This document shows positions 36,059 to 44,358 of a stretch of 64,000 nt of DNA, piece after piece; position 1 is the first letter of the stretch, and every line of letters begins with the position of its first letter. The stretch lies in assembly GCA_022795735.1 (NCBI GenBank), contig JAAWHG010000002.1:97685-161684 (forward strand), in the 5' to 3' direction. The DNA is from Oscillospiraceae bacterium (GTDB lineage: Bacteria; Bacillota; Clostridia; Oscillospirales; Oscillospiraceae). Position numbers and translations under genes: made by a program. A model generated the notes under the pieces. That model saw only the letters and a program-made list of their open reading frames with translations. It was not told the DNA's origin and ran no database searches.

Positions 36059-36097
36059 AAAAGGGTGCGGCGATTTGGACACGCCGCGCCCTTTTTT
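36059..36097 (+). terminator. ftsZ/dcw terminator
   Basis: AAAAGGGTGCGGCG (36059-36072) pairs with CGCCGCGCCCTTTT (36082-36095), one G-T pair, followed by further Ts. About 10 bases after the ftsZ stop. Confidence 0.9.
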
Positions 36098-36130
36098 ATC
36101 CTACCCTGCGAAAAAATACGTATCGCTCTC

Positions 36131-36156
36131 ACACTTCGAGCGAATTTGCATAGACT
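36131..36156 (+). promoter_or_regulatory. possible late-sporulation (sigma-K-like) promoter for the Cys-rich protein
   Basis: AC at 36131, 16 bases, then CATAGACT (36149-36156), similar to the sigma-K pattern AC-N16-CATAnnnTA. No sigma-A promoter is evident in this interval. Short motifs like this occur by chance, so confidence is low. Confidence 0.3.
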
Positions 36157-36159
36157 GGT

Positions 36160-36191
36160 GATGAAAGCGAAATGCTTTTGAATCTTTCATC
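36160..36191 (+). repeat. 8-bp inverted repeat in the leader of the Cys-rich protein gene
   Basis: GATGAAAG (36160-36167) and CTTTCATC (36184-36191) are exact inverted copies with a 16-base loop. The second arm directly abuts the AGGAGG ribosome binding site, so the hairpin could affect translation. Confidence 0.5.
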
Positions 36192-36205
36192 AGGAGGTAA
36201 TACCA

Positions 36206-37192
36206 GTGGCTGACAAGTGTCAAGTTGAGTCCGCCTGCACGACAATGGGCTGGCAGGACAGCGTGTGTATCCACACGAAAAAAATCTGCGATTCCTGCAT
36301 TGATAAGGATTGCATTGAGGATCTTCGGGTCTATTTGCCCCAAGAGTCCCAGATGATCCTGGATCAGGCCACCAATGCCAAAGCCCGGAGCGCCGAGCTG
36401 TTGTATGTCTCCATCGACGTGGAGCCCACCCAGTTCAACACGGGTCATTTCACCGTAGACATCACCTACTACTATAGAATCCTGATTGACGCAACGGTCA
36501 ACGGGAACCGTCCCTACACCCTGTGCGGCCTTGCGGTTTTCTCCAAGCGTGTGATTCTGTGCGGCGGCGAGAGCACTGCCAAGATTTTCACCAGCAATAC
36601 CGTCATCGGCGGTGCCGACACCCACCAGATGATGCGCTGCAGCAACCCCGAGGCGGTTGTAGAAGTGGTGGAGCCGATGGTCCTGGCCAGCAAGGTCGTA
36701 GACGTATGCAATTGCAACTGCAATTGTGACAACACCGTGCTCAACCTGCCCAACGCCATCCGCAACTGCTTTGAGGGCGAGCTTGTTCTCAACGGTGAGT
36801 GCCGCAGGCTGTATGTCACCATCGGCCAGTTCTCCATCATCCGCATGGAGCGCGATACACAGCTTCGTATTCCCAATCTGGGCTACTGCATCCCGAACAA
36901 GAACTGCTCCGGCGTGGGCGGCACGACCGACCAGACCCCCTGCGAGGTCTTTGATGGGATTCAGTTCCCGGTCGCCTCGTTCTTCCCGCCCTGTGGCGAA
37001 GGCGAATGCGGTTTCATCGGCGGCGTAAACAATGGCTGCAACTGCGGTTCGGTCGGCGGCGTCACCACGGTAGGATGCGGCAGCTGCAAGGCCGGCTGCG
37101 GCTGCGGCACCGGCACGGTCGGTGGAACCAGCACCGGCACAACGGCTGGCTGCGGGAGCTGCGGCACAAGCAATTGCAAGACGTGTAGATAA
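36206..37192 (+). CDS. Cys-rich protein with Gly/Cys C-terminal tail, probable spore-surface component
   Basis: 328 residues from GTG at 36206, with AGGAGG 8 bases upstream. Residues ~1-45 contain several Cys (VCIHTKKICDSCIDKDC) then LRVYLPQESQM. A middle beta-rich domain contains TVDITYYYRILID, CGLAVFSKRVILCGG and a CNCNCNCDN cluster near 172. The last ~65 residues are Gly/Cys repeats such as CGCGTGTVGG. There is no signal peptide or membrane helix. I know similar uncharacterised proteins from spore-forming Clostridia; a cross-linked coat or exosporium role is inference from composition and the possible sigma-K promoter. Confidence 0.7.
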   Translation: MADKCQVESACTTMGWQDSVCIHTKKICDSCIDKDCIEDLRVYLPQESQMILDQATNAKARSAELLYVSIDVEPTQFNTGHFTVDITYYYRILIDATVNGNRPYTLCGLAVFSKRVILCGGESTAKIFTSNTVIGGADTHQMMRCSNPEAVVEVVEPMVLASKVVDVCNCNCNCDNTVLNLPNAIRNCFEGELVLNGECRRLYVTIGQFSIIRMERDTQLRIPNLGYCIPNKNCSGVGGTTDQTPCEVFDGIQFPVASFFPPCGEGECGFIGGVNNGCNCGSVGGVTTVGCGSCKAGCGCGTGTVGGTSTGTTAGCGSCGTSNCKTCR

Positions 37193-37206
37193 GATTATCT
37201 CAATCC

Positions 37207-37240
37207 GGGCGCACTGCGAAAGCAGTGCGCCCCGTTTATA
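37207..37240 (+). terminator. terminator of the Cys-rich protein gene
   Basis: GGGCGCACTGC (37207-37217), GAAA tetraloop, GCAGTGCGCCC (37222-37232): a perfect 11-bp stem, followed by CGTTTATAT. Confidence 0.8.
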
Positions 37241-37346
37241 TGTATTTAGTAAGAAAAGGACAGATGCCAAAAATAAGAAAAGCGGGAACCATCCGGCACG
37301 TTTTACGTCTTATCATGTAGATTGCGTAAAAGGGGAGGAGAGGCTG

Positions 37347-38336
37347 ATGCGGCTTCGCCTGGCATTTTTCGCTGCGGCGCACTTTCTGGTTGATCTGTCC
37401 TGCGCGTTACTGCTGTTGGGGCGGATTTGTCCAGTCTATGACCCAGCGCGGGTAATTTTACTGTACAACCTTTTTGCCTTCGCGGTGCAGCTACCGCTTG
37501 GCCTGTTGGCCGATCGCTTCGGGGGGTGCCGGTACTTTGCCGCGGGGGGCTGCCTGCTGGCTGCTGTGAGCTGGTTGATTTCACCCGGTCTGACCGCCGC
37601 GATAGCCGCCGGTCTGGGTAATGCGGCCTTTCACGTAGGCGGCGGGCTCGACACGTTGAATGCGGGGGCAGACCGGGCCGGACCGTTGGGGATATTTGTC
37701 TCGCCAGGGGCCCTGGGGATTTACTTTGGGGGGCGGTGGGGCGGTTCCGCGGCGGCGCTGCCCATCTGTATGCTGCTCCTGTCGGCGGCAATCGCGCTGC
37801 TCCTGGTGCAGAAAGGACCGTGCAACGTGCCGCCAGATCTCCCAGGCGGCGGGCTGAGACTTTGGGGGGCGGTGTCCTGCCTGTTTACGGTGGTGGTACT
37901 GCGTTCCTACATGGGGCTGTCGGCGGCGCTTCCGTGGAAAGCAGGGATGGGCCTGACTGCGGTGTGTGCCGTTGCCTTGGGGAAGGCTGCCGGAGGGTAT
38001 CTGGCCGACCGATTTGGCATGCTACCCACGGCGCTGACGAGCCTGGGACTGTCTGCCCTCTGCTATCTGTTTTCAGACAACGTGACGGCGGGCCTTGCAG
38101 CTCTGTTTCTATTCAACATGACTATGCCATTGACCCTATGGGCGGTAGCGCGGCTTATGCCGGGACTCAAGGGCTTTTCCTTTGGACTTTTGACATTCGC
38201 CCTATTTTTGGGCTTCCTGCCCTTCTATTATGGTTTCGGGAGACTTGGACCGACATACCTGACCATTGGAGCGGCACTGTCGGTTCCGCTGCTGCTGTTG
38301 GGCCTGCGGGAGACGGAGAAAAGGGAGCGCATATGA
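37347..38336 (+). CDS. MFS-like multi-pass membrane protein
   Basis: 329 residues from ATG at 37347, with GGGGAGGAGAGG just upstream. About 10-11 membrane segments. PLGLLADRFGG near residue 52 and GGYLADRFGMLP near 218 are the two repeated loop-2/3-like motifs of the major facilitator fold, and NAAFHVGGG near 95 recalls the FHPGG region of fosmidomycin-resistance-type carriers. It is shorter than the usual ~400 residues. The substrate is unknown. It overlaps the next gene by 4 bases (ATGA), indicating translational coupling. Confidence 0.75.
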   Translation: MRLRLAFFAAAHFLVDLSCALLLLGRICPVYDPARVILLYNLFAFAVQLPLGLLADRFGGCRYFAAGGCLLAAVSWLISPGLTAAIAAGLGNAAFHVGGGLDTLNAGADRAGPLGIFVSPGALGIYFGGRWGGSAAALPICMLLLSAAIALLLVQKGPCNVPPDLPGGGLRLWGAVSCLFTVVVLRSYMGLSAALPWKAGMGLTAVCAVALGKAAGGYLADRFGMLPTALTSLGLSALCYLFSDNVTAGLAALFLFNMTMPLTLWAVARLMPGLKGFSFGLLTFALFLGFLPFYYGFGRLGPTYLTIGAALSVPLLLLGLRETEKRERI

Positions 38337-38641
38337 GCTTTGTCGTCTCCCTGGCGTTAACGTTGTTGTTGGAAGGGACCTTGGCCTTGCTTTGGGGTTT
38401 CCGTCGGCGGGATCTCCTGCTGTTCACTTTGGCGAATGTGCTGACCAATCCTCTTGCGTTGCTGCTGCATCTGCTGTTTCGCGGCTGGGTAGTGGTTGCA
38501 GCAGTGGAGTTGGCTGCAATTGTTACCGAAGGACTGCTGTTTGCAAGACTCAGTGAAGGGATTAGAGGGCCATGGCTTTTTTCTGTGTTTGCCAATGCCT
38601 TTTCCTTTTCACTTGGACTTGTGATAGATAAAATCATATAG
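38333..38641 (+). CDS. small three-to-four-helix membrane protein
   Basis: 102 residues starting MSFVVSLALTLLLEGTLALL. Nearly the whole chain is hydrophobic, with short basic turns (GFRRRD, ARLSEGIRG), giving three or four membrane helices. I recognise no family. It overlaps the MFS-like gene by ATGA and precedes the secreted SH3-like protein by 16 bases, so the three form one unit. It may be an accessory subunit of the neighbouring carrier. Confidence 0.7.
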   Translation: MSFVVSLALTLLLEGTLALLWGFRRRDLLLFTLANVLTNPLALLLHLLFRGWVVVAAVELAAIVTEGLLFARLSEGIRGPWLFSVFANAFSFSLGLVIDKII

Positions 38642-38657
38642 ATACGGGGGAGATATC

Positions 38658-39485
38658 ATGAAGAAACTGATCCTTTTTCTGACTGCGGCGCTGCTGTTGG
38701 CGACAACGGCCTTTGCGGACATCTTGATTACGCTGGACGATAGCTTCTGGCGGGCGCATCAGGATGACTGCGCATACCGTTACCGCAGTTATACAGTCAA
38801 CAGTCCGGCGGGCTACGCGGCGCTATGGGAAAGTCCAACCTCGTCTAAACAGACGGAGACCCTGCCCAACGGTACAAGACTGGGCGGCCTGTGGCATTAC
38901 ACAGATAAAACGGGGGAAACCTGGTTAGCTGCCCAAAGCGGGGAACAAAGCGAGAATGGTGATGAGATCATTCGCGGCTGGTGCCGGACGTCAGACTGTC
39001 TTGTGGTGCCGGACGAGGTCAGCTTTGAGGAGGCGCACGGCGCGGAGTTTGAGGGCTGGGACCCGGCCTATGACGGCATTTTCGACAGAGTAGAGGAGGT
39101 TGTACTTTGGAAGTATCCCGGTTCTGGTGAGGTTGAGGGAACACTGAAAGAGGTTCCGGATTGGATGCGAGATTTTCCGGAGACGGAACTTGACATCTGT
39201 TGGCGCGATCCGCAGGGACGGATGTGGGCGTATCTCAATTATATTTTCGGGTATCGCAATGTCTGGATTTGCCTGGATGACCTGGGTAATACGGATTTTG
39301 AGAAGGACGAATCCATTTTGCCGCCGCAGGGGCCGGCTTATCCGGCAGCGGACAAGCTCCCGCCCCCCTCCTCGGGAACGGGAGGTTTAACAATTGCCGC
39401 AGTTGCCGCTGTGGTGGCAGTTACTATTCTCCTGCTGTGGATGCTTTTCCGAAAGGGCGCCCCAAAAACGAATACGGAAAAATAA
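38658..39485 (+). CDS. secreted, membrane-anchored protein with SH3-like repeats
   Basis: 275 residues. A signal peptide (MKKLILFLTAALLLATTAFA) is followed by two SH3b-like segments: AGYAALWESP to GWCRTSDCLVV (~50-120) and VVLWKYPGSGEVEG to the YRNVWICLDDLG end (~145-215). A Pro-rich stretch leads to one C-terminal helix (IAAVAAVVAVTILLLWMLF, ~246-265) with a basic tail. This is a type I topology facing outward. SH3b domains often bind wall peptides; function here is inferred only. GGGGGAG precedes the ATG. Confidence 0.75.
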   Translation: MKKLILFLTAALLLATTAFADILITLDDSFWRAHQDDCAYRYRSYTVNSPAGYAALWESPTSSKQTETLPNGTRLGGLWHYTDKTGETWLAAQSGEQSENGDEIIRGWCRTSDCLVVPDEVSFEEAHGAEFEGWDPAYDGIFDRVEEVVLWKYPGSGEVEGTLKEVPDWMRDFPETELDICWRDPQGRMWAYLNYIFGYRNVWICLDDLGNTDFEKDESILPPQGPAYPAADKLPPPSSGTGGLTIAAVAAVVAVTILLLWMLFRKGAPKTNTEK

Positions 39486-39704
39486 CCGCCACCTAAAATG
39501 CAACAATGAAACACCGGCCAGCCGAACACGTTTCGGTTGGCCGGTCAGTCTGCCAAAGAAGTGTAAATTCACGAGGCAGACGGAAGGGCGGTATGGATGC
39601 AGCGAGGAAGGAAGAAGGAGGGAAGGGAACAATTATGATCTTTCGCACGATCCCCTCTATATCCGTTATTACAACTTCTTTTCAGCTGTCTTTGATAGAC
39701 TGGA
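39486..39704. other. intergenic interval between convergent units
   Basis: No convincing gene. It holds a 13-bp hairpin (arms 39514-39526 and 39532-39544, one G-T pair) after the SH3-like gene without a T tract, and then a purine-rich stretch (about 39580-39635) with no recognised element. Confidence 0.5.
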
Positions 39705-39733
39705 CGGCCCTGACACCAAATGTGTCAGGGCCG
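39705..39733 (-). terminator. terminator-like hairpin after metA
   Basis: CGGCCCTGACAC (39705-39716) and GTGTCAGGGCCG (39722-39733) are perfect inverted copies with a 5-base loop. On the minus strand it follows metA by about 40 bases; the T tract is weak. Confidence 0.65.
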
Positions 39734-39775
39734 CTTATGCCGCGCCATATAGGAAGTCTGCCCCTAATTCTGACG

Positions 39776-40705
39776 CTAATCGGTCTCGGCCTGCATGTTC
39801 TTGAGGTCGTAAGGGGTGGTCTGATATACAAAATAGTTGAGCCAGTTGGAGTACAGTAAATTCGCGTGAGAGCGCCAGCTAACCACCGGAGGTTGGGTGT
39901 CGTCATCGCCCGGGAAATAATTGACAGGCGGATGAATAGGCAGTCCCGCGTCCTTGTCACGGCGGTACTCCTTGTCCAGGGTTCCTGCGTCGTACTCCGA
40001 ATGCCCCATCACAAAGATGCGCCGCCCCCTGCGCGAGGACACGACGTAAACCCCCGCCTCCTTTGAGGAAGCCAAAATCCGAAGGCTGGGGATACGGTCC
40101 ACATCCTCCCGCCGGATGGTGGTGTGACGGGAATGCGGGGCCATAAACACGTCGTCGAAGCCCCGAAACAGGATGGAGCGCCGGTAATCCACCGTATGCC
40201 GGAACACGCCAAACAGCTTTTCCTCCAGCGGATACTTCCGAATGCCGTAGTGGTAGTACAGCGCGGCTTGCGCGCCCCAGCAGATGTGGAAGGTGGAATG
40301 AACGTTGGTATTGGTCCACTCCAAGATGTCGCAGAGCTCCGGCCAGTAGTCAACATCCTCAAATTCAAGCTGTTCAACCGGCGCGCCGGTGATAATCATC
40401 CCGTCAAATTTCCGCTCCTGAATCTGATCGAAGGTCTTGTAAAAGGACAGCAGATGGTCTTGCGCGGTATTCTTGCTCTCATGGGTGGACATGCACATCA
40501 ACTCCAGATTGACCTGGAGGGGGGTGTTGCCAAGCAGACGGGCCAATTGGGTCTCGGTATCAATCTTGGTGGGCATCAGGTTGAGCAGCAAGAGGTTGAG
40601 AGGACGGATATCCTGGGTCATGGCTCGGGTTTCGGTCATGACGAAGATATTTTCATCCTGAAGCGTTCGGGTGGCGGGCAGGTCGTTTGGAATCCGAATG
40701 GGCAT
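39776..40705 (-). CDS. metA: homoserine O-acetyltransferase (MetA family)
   Basis: 309 residues. MetA-family motifs: [11 protein letters not shown] at the start, [20 protein letters not shown], the nucleophile Cys in [17 protein letters not shown], and MGHSEYD near residue 240. In MTG-type [16 protein letters not shown] the residue after Val is Glu, which is known to give acetyl-CoA preference where E. coli has Gly and uses succinyl-CoA. It therefore should make O-acetylhomoserine, the substrate of the sulfhydrylase encoded 15 bases upstream. Confidence 0.94.
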   Translation of the reverse strand: MPIRIPNDLPATRTLQDENIFVMTETRAMTQDIRPLNLLLLNLMPTKIDTETQLARLLGNTPLQVNLELMCMSTHESKNTAQDHLLSFYKTFDQIQERKFDGMIITGAPVEQLEFEDVDYWPELCDILEWTNTNVHSTFHICWGAQAALYYHYGIRKYPLEEKLFGVFRHTVDYRRSILFRGFDDVFMAPHSRHTTIRREDVDRIPSLRILASSKEAGVYVVSSRRGRRIFVMGHSEYDAGTLDKEYRRDKDAGLPIHPPVNYFPGDDDTQPPVVSWRSHANLLYSNWLNYFVYQTTPYDLKNMQAETD

Positions 40706-40720
40706 GAATCTTCCCCTCCG

Positions 40721-42004
40721 TCAAATGGTATCCAACGCCTGTGCCAGATCGGCGATCAAATCGGCGCTGTTTTCCAGCCCGCAGGAGAGGCGTACCAGCC
40801 CGGCGGGAATCCCGGCGGCCTTTAACTGTTCGTCGGTCATCTGCCGGTGGGTAGAGGTGGCCGGATTGAGACAACAGGTGCGGGCGTCTGCCACATGGGT
40901 CTCGATGGCGGCCAGCTTGAGAGCCTTCATAAACTTCCCGGCCGCGTCGCGCCCGCCCTTGAGCTCGAAGGACACCACGCCGCAGGAGCCGTTGGGCAGG
41001 TACTTCTGGGCCAGCGCGTGATACTTGTCGCCGGGGAGACCGCAGTAGTTGACGCTGGCAACCTTGGGATGGGCGTGCAGATACTCGGCGACAGCCTGTC
41101 CGTTCTCACAGTGACGGGCCATCCGGACATGCAGGCTCTCCAATCCCAGATTGAGATAGAACGCGTTTTGCGGCGCCTGAATGGAGCCCAAATCGCGCAT
41201 AAGTTGGGCGGTGCACTTGGTAATAAAGGCCCCCTCTTTGCCAAACCGCTCGGCATAGGTAACGCCGTGGTAGCTATCGTCCGGGGTGCACAAACCGGGG
41301 AATTTGTCCGCGTGAGCCATCCAGTCGAACTTGCCCGAATCGACAATCGCACCGCCCACCGCCGCACCGTGTCCGTCCATGTATTTGGTGGTGGAATGGG
41401 TGACGATGTCGGCCCCCCACTCGAAGGGGCGGCAGCCAACCGGGGTGGCAAAGGTGTTGTCAACGATCAGAGGCACGCCATGGGCGTGAGCCGCCGCCGC
41501 GAACCGCTCGATGTCCAGAACGGTCAGGGCGGGGTTGGCGATGGTCTCGCCGAAGACCGCCTTGGTGTTGGGACGGAAGGCGGCGTTCATCTCTTCGTCG
41601 GAGCAGTCGGGGGAGACGAAGGTGAAGTCGATTCCCATCTTCTTCATGGTGACCGAAAACAGGTTGAAGGTCCCGCCGTAGATGGAGCTGGACGCCACGA
41701 CATGGTCCCCGCATGTGGCAATGTTGAAGACGGCGTAGAAGTTGGCCGCCTGGCCGGAGGAGGTGAGCATGGCGGCGGTTCCGCCCTCCAGCTCGGCAAT
41801 TTTGGCCGCGACGTAGTCGTTGGTGGGGTTTTGGAGGCGAGTATAAAAATAACCGCTGGCCTCAAGGTCGAAGAGCTTGCCCATGTCCTCGCTGGTATCG
41901 TATTTGAAGGTGGTGCTCTGAATAATGGGCACCTCCCGCGGTTCGCCGTTGCCAGGGCGGTAGCCCCCCTGTACGCAGCGGGTGTCGAGCTGATAGTTGT
42001 CCAT
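40721..42004 (-). CDS. metY: O-acetylhomoserine sulfhydrylase (PLP enzyme, Cys/Met metabolism family)
   Basis: 427 residues from ATG at 42004 with AGGAGGA 8 bases upstream. The chain begins MDNYQLDTRCVQGGYRPG. PLP-family motifs: YFYTRLQNPTNDYVAAKIAE, SSGQAANFYAVFN, DNTFATPVGCRPFEWGAD and the PLP Lys in HSTTKYMDGHG near residue 207. It joins sulfide with O-acetylhomoserine to give homocysteine, in line with the acetyl-type MetA that follows. No T-box or SAM riboswitch was seen upstream; the gene is read from the alkD side. The longer reading to 42112 overlaps alkD. Confidence 0.94.
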   Translation of the reverse strand: MDNYQLDTRCVQGGYRPGNGEPREVPIIQSTTFKYDTSEDMGKLFDLEASGYFYTRLQNPTNDYVAAKIAELEGGTAAMLTSSGQAANFYAVFNIATCGDHVVASSSIYGGTFNLFSVTMKKMGIDFTFVSPDCSDEEMNAAFRPNTKAVFGETIANPALTVLDIERFAAAAHAHGVPLIVDNTFATPVGCRPFEWGADIVTHSTTKYMDGHGAAVGGAIVDSGKFDWMAHADKFPGLCTPDDSYHGVTYAERFGKEGAFITKCTAQLMRDLGSIQAPQNAFYLNLGLESLHVRMARHCENGQAVAEYLHAHPKVASVNYCGLPGDKYHALAQKYLPNGSCGVVSFELKGGRDAAGKFMKALKLAAIETHVADARTCCLNPATSTHRQMTDEQLKAAGIPAGLVRLSCGLENSADLIADLAQALDTI

Positions 42005-42021
42005 GCGGATTCCTCCTGATG

Positions 42022-42699
42022 TCATAGTCTGAGGGTTTTTAAATACCCCTTTTGTTCCGGTGAAATACGGTTGCTTTCCACGGCCTTTTGAATGGTCTTG
42101 TTGTGGGTCCACGCCTCCAGACGGCGTTCTGCCAAGTAGGGTAACGCCGCGTCATACTGCTTGGCAAGCGCGGTGGCGAAAAACCAGGCGATCATCATAT
42201 TGACATAGTATTCCTCCGACCGGAGCGAGGCGGCCAGCTCCAAATACGCCGGCTGAAACGCGCCGTCAAGATAGTAGCGCATCAGCATTTCCAAACCAAA
42301 CCGAATGGTATAGGTCTGGTTGGAGGCAGTCCACCGCATGATGTGTGGCAGGAGCTCCGGCAGGTGTTTGGCAAAGACTTTTGGCGAGCAGAGGTCGCAG
42401 GTGGCCCAGTTGTCCACATAGGGAAGGAAAGCGTCCAGCAAGGCGACGGTGCGGTCAAAGTCCTTGCACTGTTCAATGAGAAAAGCGTGGAGGTTATTTT
42501 CGTCGTAGTACTGGTGGGGAAGACCGTCCAGAAAGGACTGGACGTCTTCCCCCTTAGCCAGCTCCCGCGCCAGCTTCCGAAGGGCGGGGGTCCGGATGCC
42601 AATGACCGTTTCCGGGTCCACCGTGGGAATCAATTTGGCTTGAAAGTCCCGGTATGAGAGGTCTTGAAGCGCAAAGAGCCGTTGTTGAAAGTTTGTCAT
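42022..42699 (-). CDS. AlkD-like DNA alkylation repair protein
   Basis: 225 residues of helical HEAT-like repeats. Family features: VIGIRTPALRKLARELAKG near residue 33, ENNLHAFLIEQCKDFD, and the VDNWATCDLCSPKVF stretch near 94 with the DNW and Cys-Asp pair of the AlkD group, then WTHNKTIQKAVESNRI near the end. Such proteins excise or sense alkylated bases. It is 17 bases from metY and 24 from the transglutaminase gene, so it lies inside a longer unit without functional relation. Confidence 0.88.
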   Translation of the reverse strand: MTNFQQRLFALQDLSYRDFQAKLIPTVDPETVIGIRTPALRKLARELAKGEDVQSFLDGLPHQYYDENNLHAFLIEQCKDFDRTVALLDAFLPYVDNWATCDLCSPKVFAKHLPELLPHIMRWTASNQTYTIRFGLEMLMRYYLDGAFQPAYLELAASLRSEEYYVNMMIAWFFATALAKQYDAALPYLAERRLEAWTHNKTIQKAVESNRISPEQKGYLKTLRL

Positions 42700-42723
42700 A
42701 TCAATGTTATTCCAACTGCGCCG

Positions 42724-44340
42724 TCACGAACCGGCAAGAGCCTGTAAGAGACGGTAGGCGGTGATAAAAGCTTGTTCTCTGGTGTAGGTTCCAAACGGAT
42801 CGAATTGCTTGCCGCCGACACCACCCATGACGGGTTGATTGGTGTCCGGGGTGCGGACACTGGAGACATAAGCGATGGCCTCGGCGGCCCAGGGGGCGAA
42901 CTGGCCGCTGTCTCGGAACTCCTTGGCGTTGCCGTTGACGGGCGCGCCGAGGATGTTAGCGGCCCGGGTCAGCATGGCGGCGGCCTCCTGCCGGGTAATA
43001 CTGCCGTCGGGATCAAAGGTGGTTTTAGTCCGCCCATTGACGATGCCCAGGGCATAGGCGGCCAGCACATAGGGGTCGCGGGTGTCCTGGAACGGTGAAT
43101 CCATTTCGCGGCCCAGGCCTTCAAGCAGACGGTCCGCGCTGGAACCGGTGACCTGTTCCACCAGTACGACGGCCAGATGGGCGAACTCAGCGCGGGTAAT
43201 TTTGCTCTGATACCCGGACTGAAGCGCCGGGGGAACCAAACCGCTGCGGATTGCGCCGTCAACCTCTTCCCGCGCCCAGTCCGAAGCTGTAGCCGCTGGC
43301 GCTGTGGTGCTGTCCGGCGTAGCGGGTGCGGCGGGAACAGCGGGTGTGGTGGGCACTTCGGGAATCACTGGTTCCGCAGGCGTCCCGGCTGTGTCCGGCG
43401 CCACGGGCGCCGGCTCCGGCACAGGTGCGGACCCGGCGGCATAACTGACACGGTTCAACGTAGGATAGTTCCAGTCCCGGTCATATGTATGGTCGGTGAA
43501 ATCCTGCGCCCCAACCAGGAAATACCGCCGGGTCTCACCGCCGCTGGTGAGCTTGTTTTGGGCAACGCCATTGTAGGAAACAACCGGGTCGTCATAGGTG
43601 ACGTCCACAGCGTACCACGCGCCGTCCTCCATCTGGACGCAATTCCACATATGGTCGCCGCCGCAGGCCAGGACGCAGGGAATGTCCAACTCGTCGCAGA
43701 CCAGCTTAAAAGCGCGGGCATAACCCTCGCAAACAGGGCTCAAGCTGGTATCCAGCGCGCTGATTGCCTCCCAAGGGGTGCTGTCCCCAATGGGACTTCT
43801 CAGCCCGGCGGCGTAACTGTTGTAGAGGTTATTGTGGGTCAGCCAGTCGTGGACTGAAGCCAACTGGTCATACCGACTCGACCCGGCGGCGCGTGCCTGG
43901 GCGGCTAAAGCCGCGATCTGACTGTTCATCGCGCTCTCATCGCCTGCAATGGAACGGGTGCCATAAGCGGAGGACCAGCTATCTCCAAAATCGAAGCTCA
44001 GGGTAAAGGTATAGTCATTGCCCATCCCGCTTGCCTCGGTCCGCCAGCCGTCCAGCCAGAAAATTTCAGGGTGGTCACGGTTGAGGGCTTTTACGGCGTT
44101 GGCGGACGACTGCATATAGTGGGACGCGGAGGCGTGATCCATCCCGCTCTTGGAGATCGAGACCGGCGTACCGCTGCGGAGGGAGTCGCGGTTTTGCAGG
44201 AGGTGACTGTATATCTCCTTCGCGCCGGCGTCGAGCTGGGAATAAAAATAGTCCTGATTGGCGGCGGCGCCGGCCCGGAGGGGCAGCAGCGCCAATGTCA
44301 GAAAGAGGGTGGACAACAGGGCGGTCCAAAATCGCTTCAT
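42724..44340 (-). CDS. secreted transglutaminase-like protein with SLH domains
   Basis: 538 residues from ATG at 44340, with AAGGAG 9 bases upstream. A signal peptide (WTALLSTLFLTLALLPLRAGA) leads to a transglutaminase core: catalytic Cys in SPVCEGYARAFK (~205), His in GGDHMWNCVQ (~227) and Asp in VDVTYDDP (~243). A Pro/Ala/Thr-rich linker (~315-355) is followed by SLH repeats (ITRAEFAHLAVVL, GRTKTTFDPDGSITRQEAA, FGTYTREQAFITAYRLLQ). The protein should be held to the wall by its SLH domains and act outside the cell. It follows the GH3-like gene by 18 bases. Confidence 0.9.
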   Translation of the reverse strand: MKRFWTALLSTLFLTLALLPLRAGAAANQDYFYSQLDAGAKEIYSHLLQNRDSLRSGTPVSISKSGMDHASASHYMQSSANAVKALNRDHPEIFWLDGWRTEASGMGNDYTFTLSFDFGDSWSSAYGTRSIAGDESAMNSQIAALAAQARAAGSSRYDQLASVHDWLTHNNLYNSYAAGLRSPIGDSTPWEAISALDTSLSPVCEGYARAFKLVCDELDIPCVLACGGDHMWNCVQMEDGAWYAVDVTYDDPVVSYNGVAQNKLTSGGETRRYFLVGAQDFTDHTYDRDWNYPTLNRVSYAAGSAPVPEPAPVAPDTAGTPAEPVIPEVPTTPAVPAAPATPDSTTAPAATASDWAREEVDGAIRSGLVPPALQSGYQSKITRAEFAHLAVVLVEQVTGSSADRLLEGLGREMDSPFQDTRDPYVLAAYALGIVNGRTKTTFDPDGSITRQEAAAMLTRAANILGAPVNGNAKEFRDSGQFAPWAAEAIAYVSSVRTPDTNQPVMGGVGGKQFDPFGTYTREQAFITAYRLLQALAGS

Positions 44341-44358
44341 TCGGTATAACTCCTTCAA

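Noticed and set aside
40847..42019. 390-codon plus-strand frame across metY
   Set aside because: Antisense of the PLP enzyme, no recognisable motifs.
41990..42030. SAM riboswitch or T-box before metY
   Set aside because: Only 17 bases separate metY from the upstream AlkD-like gene, leaving no room for a riboswitch.
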